A stretch of DNA of 64,000 bases from Tritrichomonas musculus (GCA_039105265.1 JAPFFF010000009.1:3100001-3164000), one strand, 5' to 3'. Counted from the stretch's first letter, positions 29,241-39,858 are shown. Notes: generated by a model from the letters alone, not told the origin. Numbers and translations are program-made.

Positions 29241-30012
29241 TTTATTTTGGTGCCAATAGACAAAATGAAACTTTGATTCGTTTTCATTCTCCCAAAGTAT
29301 GTTAATTTATTTTATAATTAGCCAATAAATTTTCAGATTTTGCTTTTACTTTAATGAAAGTAAAAATCTGAAATTTTAAAATTATGTTACTTTATATAAA
29401 TATAATAATTAAATATTTCTTTCCTTTTTATTTCTATTTATGAATTAAAAGCATTAATTAAATTTTAAATTACTATTATAACAGATAATAATTAGATATT
29501 TCATTCAAAGCTTCATATATCAAATTATTCGTTGGGGAATTTTAGCATATTTTGAAATCAAACAAAATGATTCCAATGAATTTAGCCATAAAAATAAAAT
29601 CAAATGAATTTAATAAATTTAGAATAGTCTCAAATAAATATTCAAAAATAGATTGAAAGAAATGCAATCATATCTCATAATATTTTTGTTAATTTTTGCT
29701 TTTTGGTTATTAAAAAAATAAAATATTTTTAATCACTATTGAAAGTTAGTATTCACTAAATATGCAATTTGTATATATATGTATTTATTAATAGCAAAAA
29801 GAAAGTTATTCGAAATATTTTTAAAGATTTAAAAGTATTTCAAGTATCAATTATTAATATTAAAAACCGGATACTTGAGCATCAATAGAAGCTTATAAAG
29901 CATTTTATTGTTTGTCCTTTAATAATAAATACAAAAATAATATATAATATCTAAAAACATAAAATAAAAATACCTACAAGATGAAATAGCATTATCAACA
30001 GCTTATTTCAAA
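29241..30012. other. Intergenic spacer with a hairpin
   Basis: A/T-rich and gene-less. At 29327-29375 an imperfect hairpin forms from TCAGATTTTGCTTTTACTTT, a short loop and AAAGTAAAAATCTGAAATTT, about 90 bp after the RasGEF stop; it may affect 3' end formation or be chance. Confidence 0.5.
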
Positions 30013-30785
30013 CTATTTTTTTGGCTTTTTTGCTTGATAATATTGTTTCTTTGGCTTTGAAGTTTTAGATTGTGCATTCTGTTGTTGCTGCTGCTGTTGT
30101 TGTGCTGTTGTTGTTTGCTGTTGTTGAGATGATGGTGGCAATTGTTGTGATTTTGGTTGCTGTTTTTGCTTTTGTTGCTGCTGGCGTGATTGGTTTTGTT
30201 GCTGAGGTTGCTGCTGTGGTGGTGGTGGAGGTAGTGGTGGTTGTAATGCAGATTGTAGTTGTAATGCAGCAGTTGGTTGTGGTTGTTGCATCAGAATTTG
30301 CTGCGCTGATGATGGTTGTTGCGTTGACGATTGCTGTTGATTTGAAGGTTGCTGTAAATAATGATGAGCTCTTGAGTGAGCTTGAGGTGATTGTGGTTGT
30401 TGAGTCCATTGTGGTGGTGGTTGCAACTGTGACTTGAGCTGTATTTGCTGACTATGTTGTAGTTCAAGCGGTTGAGAGCGACTGCGCTGTACTGATGGGG
30501 TATGACGAGTTTGCTGAGGAGTGAGCTGAGTTTTTTGATTATGAAGACGCATTGGCGGCTGCTGTCTTGGTTGTTGATTTCGTGGAAAAAATTGGTTATG
30601 GTTTGTCCTGTTTCCTCTATAGTTTGGAGATTGTTTCTGAGATCCTCCATCTCCATATGGCCGTTGCTTAGAAGGATTTCTGCCATAATTTTGTGATTTT
30701 GGTGATTTTCTGCCGTAACTTTGTGATGGTGGTTGTTGAGATGTATCATTATATTGATAATGCTGATCATGATACTCTTTTGGCT

Positions 30786-30816
<31 letters not shown>

Positions 30817-31407
30817 GTGGTGGTGCTGTTTATCAGTTTCTATTTGATTCATTGAATTATTTTGCATCTGTGGAATGTTAATGGGTTCTTGTAAAGATAG
30901 CATTTGAATATGAGCATAAAGTTCTGAATAAATTTCGGCTGTAATATAAGTTTCTTTAAAAGGGCAATATTTAATTGAGCGCCAAAAAGCCATGCATTCA
31001 TCATTACTGTTGAAAGATACAACAACATCATTATCCAAAGAATAAATTGAAGCAGATTCTGAGCCATGGAGTGATTTAATGTACGAAATAATCTCTAATC
31101 TATCTCCAATTTTGTTTAATTGCTTTAGAACCAGAAGGCGAGGAAAAATTTGGTAAGGTATAAAAATATAATCGGTTGTAAAATAAAAGCTCTTTAATAG
31201 CTGAACTGAGCTTGCGATATCTTCTGATGTTGCTCTCATTGCTATAATTTCGGGAATTGCTTCCATAACTTGAAAAGATAAAGTAAAAAATTTTTCTTCT
31301 TGTAAAACCAAATTAGAAATAAGATATTGATTTGCTACAAATGAACGGAGATCCAATGCTTTTTCTAATATGCGAATAATTTGCTGATTAGCTGCATTGG
31401 TATTCAT
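30013..31407 (-). CDS. LARP4-like RNA-binding protein with glutamine-rich tail
   Basis: 464 residues. The first 170 fit a La module (La motif plus RRM-like fold) of the LARP4 kind: LRSFVANQYLISNLVLQ, TSEDIASSVQLLKSFYFT, FPRLLVLKQLNKIG and SLDNDVVVSFNSNDECMAFW align in order with LARP4's LYLISQMDSDQ, the helix before the linker, ILREIP and the RRM segment NSNWYITF. LARP4 proteins bind poly(A) or poly(A)-binding protein and stabilise mRNA, so a similar role is plausible. Residues about 195-455 are dominated by Gln with Pro, Ser and Arg, including runs of more than ten Q, and end in a basic KKQYYQAKKPKK. The match is by pattern only. The Q tract would produce long antisense frames that are not genes. 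Confidence 0.65.
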
Positions 31408-32630
31408 TCAGTTTGCCAAGTCAGGTAAAGGCAAAACCGGTTAATTAAAACGAATTTAATAAAAAAATCATTTTTTTATTTGAAATTAGTTAACCATTTT
31501 TTTTCAGTTAGAATATGACCAAGAAAACTTTATTCAAATAAAAAGTTTTATTTAAATAGAAAATAAAAAGTCTGGAATTAAATTCCAACATTTGTGCTAA
31601 TTGGTGGTTGATTAATTAACTCAAAAAATTTTCAGCATTTTTTTTTTATATTTTGAATTAAAAAAAAAAAATTATAAACTATTCAATTCGACAAGATATA
31701 AATAGAGTGTGAAATGATAAAATCCATTTTATATCTTCAATAATAATATGTATATGATTATTTATATTGTTTTTACTTTATATATATATATAATAAATCA
31801 TTTATTTTTATATTGGTTTATATAATATACAAATTATTTATTTATATTGGTTTTTATGATGATAATTTCTAATTCTTATCACATTGTTATTTTAAACGGT
31901 CTATTTTAAAAAAAAAAACTTTTTTTTTTTTTTTTTTTTCAGTTTAAAAAAATGACCATCAATCCAAATATACTATTATTTGGTAGTATATTGAAATTAA
32001 AAAAAGCATTTCTACAAAAATAATTCAATTTTTTCTATTGTTTTTGGTAAATTCTCAATATTTGACAATATATTTAATGAGATATTACGTCTAATTTTTC
32101 TCCAAATTTATAAATTATCATATGATGTATTATTTGATTTTTATATTTAATTTTAATTATTGATATATATTAAAATTAATTTATTGTTATATATCCATTT
32201 TATTTTAATATATTATTAAATTAAACCCTGTTTTTTTTAAAAAAAAAAAAAAAAATATTTTCAATATTTTCAATTGTATTAAATTAAATTTTTATATTAT
32301 ATAATAAAAAGAAATCTTCATATTAACAGTATCATTGTAATAAAAAAATTATCGTAAATTTTTCAATTTTATAATGAATTGAATGAATTAAGAAATATTA
32401 TATATTATATATCACAAAGTTTAATATGTATTTTCACTTACTTACAATATATATAACCTTTATATATGAAATAAAAAATTATTATTAGTAAAATTTATAA
32501 TAATTTCTTGATTTACTAAAACTATTTTTTTCTGTTTATTTTGAATTTAGGTTTAAAATTTGAATTTAAAATTTGTATTTGATTCACAATTTTGAATATA
32601 TTCAAAACTTAAAACAAAATAAAAATTCCT
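31408..32630. other. Gene-less A/T-rich spacer
   Basis: Contains runs of A and T (for example T18 near 31922) and a repeated TTATTTTTATATTGGTTT near 31801 and 31833. Otherwise nothing was recognised. Confidence 0.5.
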
Positions 32631-33809
32631 ATGGGTAATGATTCAAGTGTTGTTGAGCCTTCATCATTCGTACGTCCTTATAGCAGTGAAATGTATGTAT
32701 CGTTTAACGAGCCTCGAATGAGTAATGAAAGAAATGATTCGGCTTTAGTTTCAAATTCCCTTCATGTTCATGAAAAAAGGCCCACTATGCTAAAATCGTC
32801 ATTTTCTGGTATTTGGAGTATTAGATATTCTGATTCAGTAACGCCAATTCCGAGAAAAGGTCATTTTTATTATTATAATGAAGAAACTCACAAATGTTTT
32901 ATTGGATATGGAATCAATTCTGACAGCAATATGTTATCGGATTTCTGGATTTTTGATACTTATACTAATATGTGGAACCAAAGAAAATTAACAGGAGATA
33001 TTGTTAACGGTAGAACAGGCTCAAGAGCAGCTCTTGTGAATGATAAGCTTTACATTTTTGGTGGATTTGCTAACAAAACATATTACTCAGATCTTCACAC
33101 AATTGATATTAATACAGGTATAGTTGAAAGGATTTCAACAACAGGTGATGAGCCATCACCACGTACATCGCCACTCTTTTCACTATACAATAACAAAATT
33201 TATTTGTGGGGAGGATTTAATGGTGAATGGCCTTCCTCTCTCCATGTTCTTGACCTATTAACCAACAATTGGAAAGAGTATCCTCAAGAAATTTCAGGTC
33301 GTATCACTTCGCCTGGTGTTGTTATTGATGATTACTATCTAGCTTTTGGCGGATCTAAAAGTGGTGGGATGCTATTTCTTCACTACGACGAAAACAAAAT
33401 CACTATCAAAGAAACATCTGGTAGTGAACCACCATCATGTATTGGATCTGGAATGGTACTTATTGATCATTATCTCTTCTTTTTTGGAGGAAAAGCTGAT
33501 TATGATTATACTTTGGTTTATGCTTGCGATACCACTAAGATGTGGTGGTTTGTTTTTCACATAATGCCCGATGGCGATACTGTTTCAGTCGCTGACGGAG
33601 TTATTAGTAACTTAGGGCTATTTATGTTTCCCAGAGCTCATTCATTTGCAGTATGTTATGTAAAAGAGCGCAGAGAAATTCTTGCCTTTCTTGGATGTCC
33701 AGAAAAAGATCCAATTCCTACCTCAGTTGTAAGTGTTGGTGAAGCTCTAAGTGTTTTGCATCTAAGAGATGATATGCTTACCATACTATCATCAAATTCA
33801 ATGTTTTAA
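32631..33809 (+). CDS. Kelch-repeat protein, probably N-myristoylated
   Basis: 392 residues. Residues about 80-345 form Kelch-type beta-propeller blades, seen as LYIFGGFANKTYYSDLHTID, IYLWGGFNGEWPSSLHVLD, YYLAFGGSKSGG and YLFFFGGKADYDYTLVYACD, each with the G-G pair. The protein begins MGNDSSV, which fits the N-myristoylation consensus (Gly2, Ser6), so membrane attachment is likely. The N-terminal 75 residues are Ser-rich. Kelch propellers are protein-interaction platforms; no partner domain is fused here. The stop codon overlaps TAAA. Confidence 0.85.
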   Translation: MGNDSSVVEPSSFVRPYSSEMYVSFNEPRMSNERNDSALVSNSLHVHEKRPTMLKSSFSGIWSIRYSDSVTPIPRKGHFYYYNEETHKCFIGYGINSDSNMLSDFWIFDTYTNMWNQRKLTGDIVNGRTGSRAALVNDKLYIFGGFANKTYYSDLHTIDINTGIVERISTTGDEPSPRTSPLFSLYNNKIYLWGGFNGEWPSSLHVLDLLTNNWKEYPQEISGRITSPGVVIDDYYLAFGGSKSGGMLFLHYDENKITIKETSGSEPPSCIGSGMVLIDHYLFFFGGKADYDYTLVYACDTTKMWWFVFHIMPDGDTVSVADGVISNLGLFMFPRAHSFAVCYVKERREILAFLGCPEKDPIPTSVVSVGEALSVLHLRDDMLTILSSNSMF

Positions 33810-33999
33810 ATATTGATTTTAATGCGAAGATTTTATATGCAATATCTAAATATTACGAATATATTAAATTAAGTATTTCAAATATTATTCAAATTGAAGT
33901 AGCTTATTAAAAATAAAAATGAAAGAGTAGGTAATCAGAAAGTATGATTTAGATAAAAATACAGTACTATTAATAGAGAAGAAAAATGTATCTTTTATT

Positions 34000-35022
34000 T
34001 CATTCGTGATCGCTTTCAACTTGCAAGAATTCATTTCCATCTTTCTTGTCGTATTCTTCTTCTCTTAATGATGATAAAGGCTCTTTCAAAGGCTGAACTT
34101 GCTCACCATTTAGCTTTTGATTTTCTGTCAACTTAAGATAAGTGTAAAATATAACTCCAATCATTGAAATTGTTAAGCCAGTAATCTTCTTGTAAAATTG
34201 TGCTTTCGTTTCGCCATTTGGTGGAGGGAACATTATTAATCCAAAAACGAAAATCAATATTGTTTTGACATGTCCAACAACTTGATAAGTTACAGCAGAT
34301 GTTTTTCCAATTATGGCAAACGCTAAAACATTTGATAAAACAGCCAACAGGCCTGTCGCTGATATGAGAAGCAATTCATAGTGGCCAAAAGTATGTTTTA
34401 AAAAAGAATTTTCTCCAAAAAATTCTATAAATATAGATGATATGAGTGCAAGTGTTGCTTGCTGTAAAGCAACAATATGTTGCATCGATGGACCATTAAT
34501 ATTGAACGATCTTTGAAGAAAATTATTTTGAGATTGCGAAACTGCTGTTGCAATAATTGCAACAAATGCAATTATTGTTCCTGGTATATTAAATTGAACA
34601 TCATTTACGGTAAATAGAGATAAACCAATGAGTAAAATTAATAATGAAATTAATACACTTGTTGTCTGTTTCTTATTATGGAAGAAAAATTCATAAATAA
34701 TCATAATAGGTATTGTGCAAAGCTTTGAAAGTTGGTAAAAGCCAACTGAATTCATTTTTAGATTAAGGTTCATGAAAACTATTCCTGAAACATTATAAAA
34801 TCCAAGTAACCACCGCTTACTCATTGGAAAACTAGTTGCACGCTGGATAAAATTGCATTGAACCATAATTTCGAGGAGAAAATATGTAAGGAAAAAATGA
34901 AAAGTTGATAAAGAAATTGGCCAATGAAAACTTGTGTTAAACAAAAATTTATTTGTTAAAACAAGTGTTGTCGAAACAGCAATTGTAGAAAGGATTAAAA
35001 GGAAGTTAGCGATTGGAAACAT
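34000..35022 (-). CDS. Triose-phosphate/nucleotide-sugar transporter family protein (SLC35E-like)
   Basis: 340 residues with about ten hydrophobic helices ending near residue 300, and a charged cytosolic tail with EEEYDKK. TTLVLTNKFLFN in the first helix, NVSGIVFMNLNLKMNSVGFY and QLSKLCTIPIMIIYEF are hallmarks of the TPT/SLC35E branch of the drug/metabolite transporter superfamily, and SAVTYQVVGHVKTILI marks the eighth-ninth helices. It should reside in the Golgi or ER membrane and exchange a nucleotide sugar or related substrate; the substrate cannot be told. It is divergent from ThiI with 223 bp between starts. Confidence 0.88.
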   Translation of the reverse strand: MFPIANFLLILSTIAVSTTLVLTNKFLFNTSFHWPISLSTFHFFLTYFLLEIMVQCNFIQRATSFPMSKRWLLGFYNVSGIVFMNLNLKMNSVGFYQLSKLCTIPIMIIYEFFFHNKKQTTSVLISLLILLIGLSLFTVNDVQFNIPGTIIAFVAIIATAVSQSQNNFLQRSFNINGPSMQHIVALQQATLALISSIFIEFFGENSFLKHTFGHYELLLISATGLLAVLSNVLAFAIIGKTSAVTYQVVGHVKTILIFVFGLIMFPPPNGETKAQFYKKITGLTISMIGVIFYTYLKLTENQKLNGEQVQPLKEPLSSLREEEYDKKDGNEFLQVESDHE

Positions 35023-35245
35023 TATAAATAAAAAAAAATTCAGTTGCTATTTGTTCTTATTAAGCAAAATTCAGTTACTATTTGTTCATCAACATATGTT
35101 GATGTATTAATGAATGAAATTTAATGATTGATAAAATTTAGCAAAAAAAGAAAAGCATGAATATAAAAAAATAATGTATTTAATTTTTGAATTGTTATAT
35201 CAAAAATTTTATATATAACCATATTCTCTTATATTATATTTTCAA
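35023..35245. promoter_or_regulatory. Bidirectional promoter region with palindrome and direct repeat
   Basis: Lies between the divergent SLC35E-like and ThiI genes. It holds a perfect 18-bp palindrome, CATCAACATATGTTGATG, at 35087-35104, and two copies of AATTCAGTT(G/A)CTATTTGTTC (near 35039 and 35069). The functions are unknown. Confidence 0.45.
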
Positions 35246-36580
35246 ATGGCGGCGAATCAAGAGAATGAAACAATCATGTATGTTTATCACCCACACGAAC
35301 TAACCCTCAAAGGAAAAAATCGTATACAGTTTGAAAAGCAACTCACTGAAAATCTTCGTGCTCAAATGAAAGAACAGGGGGTTAATGTAATTAAAATTGA
35401 GCAATCGACAGGCCGTCACTTTCTGACTGCTCCAGCTGCTGATGAAGAAAAAATTAAAGAAGTTTCACCGCGTGTATTCGGAATTGCCAATTATGCAAGG
35501 TGCTATAAATGTGATAGAGACTTTGAGTTGCTCAAAAAAGAAACTCTTGAACACTTTAGAAGGTTCCTTGAGCAACGTCCTATAAAATCTTTTAAAGTTG
35601 ACTGTTCGCGTGTAGATAAGAAGTTCCAATTGCAATCTCCTGTAGTAAACAAAGAAATTGGTGCTGTAATTCATGATGAATTAAAAATTCCTGTTGATGT
35701 TCATAACCCTGAAATTATGCTTCGTATTGAAGTTCTTAGTGATAAATTTATTTATTTCTATGATCGCCATCTAGGTGCCCTTGGTCTTCCAGTTCGAAGT
35801 AGTGGAAATATAGTTTCACTTCTTAGTGGTGGTTTTGATAGTCCAGTTGCTTCATGGATGATGATGCGCAGAGGATGTAATATTGTATATGTTCACTTCC
35901 ACTCAGCTCCTTTTGGTGAATGGAAAAGCTCAATTACTAAGATTCGTCGTATTGTCAGGCAACTTCACCTTTATGGTGGACCAAAGAGGTTTTATGCTGT
36001 TGCAATTGGTGAACTTCAACGACAAATTGCAAATTCAGCGCCAGAAAAACTTCGTGTAACTCTCTATAGAAGGTTAATGATGAGAGTTGCAAAAAGAATT
36101 GCTGAGAAGGATAAATGCACGGCTCTTGCAACTGGAGACAGTCTTGGACAAGTTGCATCTCAAACAATTGATAGCATGACATCGATTCAAGTTGTTGTCG
36201 AACCAATGCTCATTATGCGTCCACTTCTTGCATTTTGCAAAGAAGAAATCATGGATCGAGCAAGAGCTATCGGAACTTTCGAAATATCTGAAATGAAAGG
36301 TGGTGATTGTTGCTCACATATGCTTCCAAAGAAAGTTTCCACAAAGCCAACAATCGAAAGTGCTGAAGAAGGTGAAAAGGACTTAAATATACAAGAAATG
36401 GTCGAAACTGCTCTTCAAGCTGCTGACTTTATGAGTATTGATGATCCTTGGAATGAAGATGATAAAGATGAAGATGCTGTCTGCCCATTCACTCTTGGCC
36501 CAGCTAAAAAAGATGGTGAAGCTGAAAATGATGATGACGAAGATGAAGATGAAAATGAAAATGAAGATGATAAGGAATAA
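35246..36580 (+). CDS. thiI: ThiI-type tRNA 4-thiouridine sulfurtransferase without rhodanese domain
   Basis: 444 residues. The N-terminal ferredoxin-like and THUMP region (about 1-175; ELTLKGKNRIQFEKQL, GRHFLTAP) is followed by the PP-loop SGGFDSPVASWMM (about 193-205) and the ATP-pyrophosphatase fold (TGDSLGQVASQTIDSM). GGDCCSHMLPKK (about 351-362) places a Cys at the position of E. coli Cys344. The rhodanese domain with the second catalytic Cys of E. coli ThiI is missing; instead there is a very acidic tail rich in Asp and Glu. ThiI makes s4U8 in tRNA and contributes to thiazole synthesis in bacteria. It is essentially a prokaryotic protein, so lateral acquisition is likely. The stop overlaps TAAA. 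Confidence 0.9.
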   Translation: MAANQENETIMYVYHPHELTLKGKNRIQFEKQLTENLRAQMKEQGVNVIKIEQSTGRHFLTAPAADEEKIKEVSPRVFGIANYARCYKCDRDFELLKKETLEHFRRFLEQRPIKSFKVDCSRVDKKFQLQSPVVNKEIGAVIHDELKIPVDVHNPEIMLRIEVLSDKFIYFYDRHLGALGLPVRSSGNIVSLLSGGFDSPVASWMMMRRGCNIVYVHFHSAPFGEWKSSITKIRRIVRQLHLYGGPKRFYAVAIGELQRQIANSAPEKLRVTLYRRLMMRVAKRIAEKDKCTALATGDSLGQVASQTIDSMTSIQVVVEPMLIMRPLLAFCKEEIMDRARAIGTFEISEMKGGDCCSHMLPKKVSTKPTIESAEEGEKDLNIQEMVETALQAADFMSIDDPWNEDDKDEDAVCPFTLGPAKKDGEAENDDDEDEDENENEDDKE

Positions 36581-37612
36581 AATCATTTATTGATTACAAT
36601 ATTATATTTAAATTGCTTAAATCGAAATTTTGATTATCTTTTTCATATAGAATTAAACTTTTTCAATATGTCTTATTAAAATCAAAAACATTTGTATCTT
36701 TATTAATATCCTTTAAATAAAAATAATAATAATTTCATAATTATATTTAATTCATATTATAAATATTAATTTTTATAAATAAGAATTTTTATCATTAAGC
36801 AAAAAGATTACATTATAACTCAAAACTGGCCCAAGCGTTTGTTTCCTTCGAAATATATAATAAGTTTTATCTGATAGTTAATCAAATTAGCTGGTTTGAA
36901 AAAAAATGGATCACACAATTTTTTTTTCTACTTTAATTCCTTTATTTTAATTTAGTTTTTATTGAAAAAGTGACTAATTAAAAGTGGTTATTATTTATGT
37001 TTCAAAATAAAATTGAATTATAATTCAGAAATTGAAAAATAAACCTAACAAATTTCAATTAAACCAATTTTTAAAAAAATATATATATCTTTAAATTTCA
37101 TAATTATAATATTAATTAAATCATGAATATAATTTAAATATAAAATCCAGATTAATTCAAATATATAAACATAAATATTCTTTGGTTTCTATACCTCTAT
37201 TCAAACTTTTTCAAAATTTCAAACTTTTTCAATTGAATTTTTTGTTAACAAATTCAATCATTATTCAGATTAATCATGATGGTCAATGGGATTATATTAA
37301 ATATATGTAAAACTAATTATTGGTATTTATTGATTAAAATCTGAACAAAGTACAGGTGTTTTCAATTTTTTTCATATATCCAGAATAAATAATTATTTTT
37401 ATGAGTTTAAATGCAATTCAATGGTATGAAAAATTAAAATATGTTCATGTAAAGAATGCTAAATATATAAAAAGCATTAAGTGACCATTGAATGATATTT
37501 TTTTTTTTAAATTCATTTTGAGACAATACGATAGGATTTTGTTAAAAAAGTGACAAGGATCGATTGAAAAAAGTAAACGGTATTTAAGATTTAATAATCT
37601 CAATTTTCGCAC
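36581..37612. other. Gene-less A/T-rich spacer
   Basis: No gene or clear repeat recognised; TTCAAACTTTTTCAAAATTTCAAACTTTTTCAA is a local tandem near 37200 (noted in parts: TTTCAAACTTTTTC occurs twice). Confidence 0.5.
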
Positions 37613-38953
37613 ATGCTTGAGCAATGTGAGCCTACATTACTTGAGAATGATATTAAAATAGATAAACCATTGAAACAAGCTGTTTCAAAAAGAGATTCAT
37701 CAAGTGCACCAATTAAGATTGAAGATATTTCACCTCTCTTGTATAATTCACAAAATCAATATGATTCTTCTGTGAATGAGTATTTAATCAAACAAAAAAC
37801 ATTTATGGCAGAGCACAAGCTCACAAGAATAAATAACGCAATCGATGCAATTCGCGATAAATGGCCAAAAGTCACTCCTCTTGAAATATGGATTGGATTT
37901 GATCTTGCGGGTTGTTGTTCTGATGATTTGTTGCTTAAACTTGATGAACCAGATTTTAAGCAGCAAGTTAAAACAGAATTGAACAGGCGTCTCTCACATC
38001 AACCAATCTCACAGCCATCTACTGAAGGCGAATTAGATGATGATGAAGACGCTGATGACAAAACAGATTATGAATTTGCAATTTCTTGTGTTCCGCAGGC
38101 AAAGAAAACAACAACAAGGCGTCGGAAATTTTCAAAAAATAACCCTGTTGTTAATGAACCAATCCCACCTACACCAGTTGGTGTCACTGATGAAGAATGG
38201 CGTTCATGGAGTGACATTCACAGAAAAAGCTTTTTAGCTGGAATGAAAGATCCAAACACATTCCTCTACCGAAATTGTCCTATTGGTGTGCAGCGAAAGA
38301 ATGGGCCATGGAGCGAAGAAGAGAAAAGAGCGTTCCTCAAAAGGCTGAATCAAATTAGAGGAAACAAAGATACAATCGATGGAAAATGGGGTATTTTCTC
38401 ACTTGGTGTTCCAGGACGTGTTGGATATCAGTGCAGTAATTTCTACAGGTTACTAATAGCGAATGGCGAAATAACCGACTCTCGATACATTGTCGGATCA
38501 GACGGAAAACTTCATCACACATCTCACTTTCATCCTGAACGTATTGGCACGAATGCTCCAAAGAAGTCATCAAAAGCTCCAGCTAAAGTATTTTCAATTA
38601 AGTCCGTTACTTCTTTGAAATTTGTGAACAACAAAAACAATCACAATCGATGTGGGACTAATGATGACGACGAATCTGAGGATGGCCAAAAATCAGTGAA
38701 AATGCTGGGAAGATACGACAGATGGGCTCTTCAAAATCCTCTTCCTGATGCAATTGACAATATCACAAGTGAAGTGATGAAAGTTCCCACTATCTCACCT
38801 GATGGTTACGTTCTCGATTACAACACTTGGCTCAATGTTCTCAAAACAAAATCTGAGAATCCATTTACTAGAAATCACATCACAAAAAGAGACTTGATTG
38901 TTCTTACAGTTGAGAACATTGAAGAGTATCGTGATAAAATCAAAAACTTGTAA
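37613..38953 (+). CDS. Myb/SANT-like DNA-binding protein with C-terminal U-box-like domain
   Basis: 446 residues. Around residues 228-290 NGPWSEEEKRAFLKRLNQI and KWGIFSLGVPGRVGYQCSNF match a Myb/SANT repeat (W-x-x-E-E-D/E, then G-R-x-x-x-Q-C). The last 75 residues resemble a U-box: VMKVPTISPDGYVLDYNTW then NPFTRNHITKRDLIVL, as in U-box E3 ligases (D-P-V-x-x-x-G-x-x-Y-x-R-x-x-I and N-P-x-T-x-x-x-L). Acidic and basic linkers (DDDEDADDK, TTTRRRKF) fit a nuclear protein. It could be a DNA-bound ubiquitin ligase, but neither target nor partners are visible. The ATG follows CTCAATTTTCGCAC by a few bases and the stop overlaps TAAA. Confidence 0.75.
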   Translation: MLEQCEPTLLENDIKIDKPLKQAVSKRDSSSAPIKIEDISPLLYNSQNQYDSSVNEYLIKQKTFMAEHKLTRINNAIDAIRDKWPKVTPLEIWIGFDLAGCCSDDLLLKLDEPDFKQQVKTELNRRLSHQPISQPSTEGELDDDEDADDKTDYEFAISCVPQAKKTTTRRRKFSKNNPVVNEPIPPTPVGVTDEEWRSWSDIHRKSFLAGMKDPNTFLYRNCPIGVQRKNGPWSEEEKRAFLKRLNQIRGNKDTIDGKWGIFSLGVPGRVGYQCSNFYRLLIANGEITDSRYIVGSDGKLHHTSHFHPERIGTNAPKKSSKAPAKVFSIKSVTSLKFVNNKNNHNRCGTNDDDESEDGQKSVKMLGRYDRWALQNPLPDAIDNITSEVMKVPTISPDGYVLDYNTWLNVLKTKSENPFTRNHITKRDLIVLTVENIEEYRDKIKNL

Positions 38954-39180
38954 ATAATTTTTTTTTTTTTAATGAATAAAAAAAGTCGAAATTTTTTATT
39001 TTTTAATATATCTCATATAAATCAAAAGAAGAATCAGTAATCATTATACAAGCAAAATCATTTAATTGTATTTATACTGAATCGGATTTATTTTGATGCA
39101 TTACACTGAAAAGCAAAAAACTTAGATCATTCAGATATATTTTGTATCATTGCTTTTAATAAATCTTCATATAAGAATTT

Positions 39181-39201
39181 AAAAAAAAAAAAAAAAAAAA
39201 A
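39181..39201 (+). repeat. Poly(A) tract, 21 nt
   Basis: A run of 21 A in the spacer downstream of the Myb/U-box gene, about 50 bp before the hAT element. Confidence 0.95.
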
Positions 39202-39244
39202 GTTATATAGTGGAGAAATAACAATGCAAAAAAGAGTGTAAATA

Positions 39245-39858
39245 AATTATAATAGTGTTGTTAAAAGTTATAGACAAAAATACAACCGAAATACAACCGA
39301 AATACCAAAAACAGAGTTAGTCAAATCAAAATACCAAAAACAAAGCTAGTCAATTAAAGATTAAAACGATTAAATAACATTTAAAAAGTTTCTATCATTG
39401 AAATTATGATAAGCAATTGAGAATAAATTTTTTATTTGATCAAAAGCTATTCTGAATTTTTGAGAATACCTAAGAAAATAAAAACATAACTTTTTTGTTG
39501 ACAAAAATTAAAATAAACTCTATTTATCTTTATCTTTATTATATTTATTCTTTTAAATATATAATTAATTACTAAAAAAAATATATTTTTACTTGTTTGC
39601 AAATATAAAAAGCAATAAATTTTACAAGAAAATTGAATAACCTTTTTTCACAATATTTTTATTAATTTTATTTTGAAAATTTACTAAAAAATAATTAAGA
39701 TTAGCTCAAAAAAATCAAAAAAGATTAATTCAAATTTGCTTTAAAAATGTTTTTATATGTTTAAATTGGTCTTTAAAGTCTATTTTAATTTTTTTTGATT
39801 TTGACAAAAGTCTGTTTGGAATTTTTGTATATAACTTTTAACAACACTAAATTATAAT
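39245..39858. mobile_element. Nonautonomous hAT element, 598 bp, with 8-bp target duplication
   Basis: The element itself is 39253-39850. Its ends are inverted repeats of about 28 bp with one mismatch: TAGTGTTGTTAAAAGTTATA continues on both sides with ACAAAAAT. A perfect 8-bp duplication, AATTATAA, flanks it (39245-39252 and 39851-39858). An 8-bp duplication together with a TAG-N-G start is the mark of hAT transposons. There is no transposase frame. The inside repeats ACAACCGAAATAC and ATACCAAAAACA(G/A)AG. It sits close to the 3' end of the TRAPPC11-like gene. Confidence 0.88.

Noticed and set aside
30065-30770. Several long frames rich in Thr, Val or His on both strands inside the Q-rich gene
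   Set aside because: They are frame-shadows of the CAG/CAA-type repeat of the LARP4-like protein.
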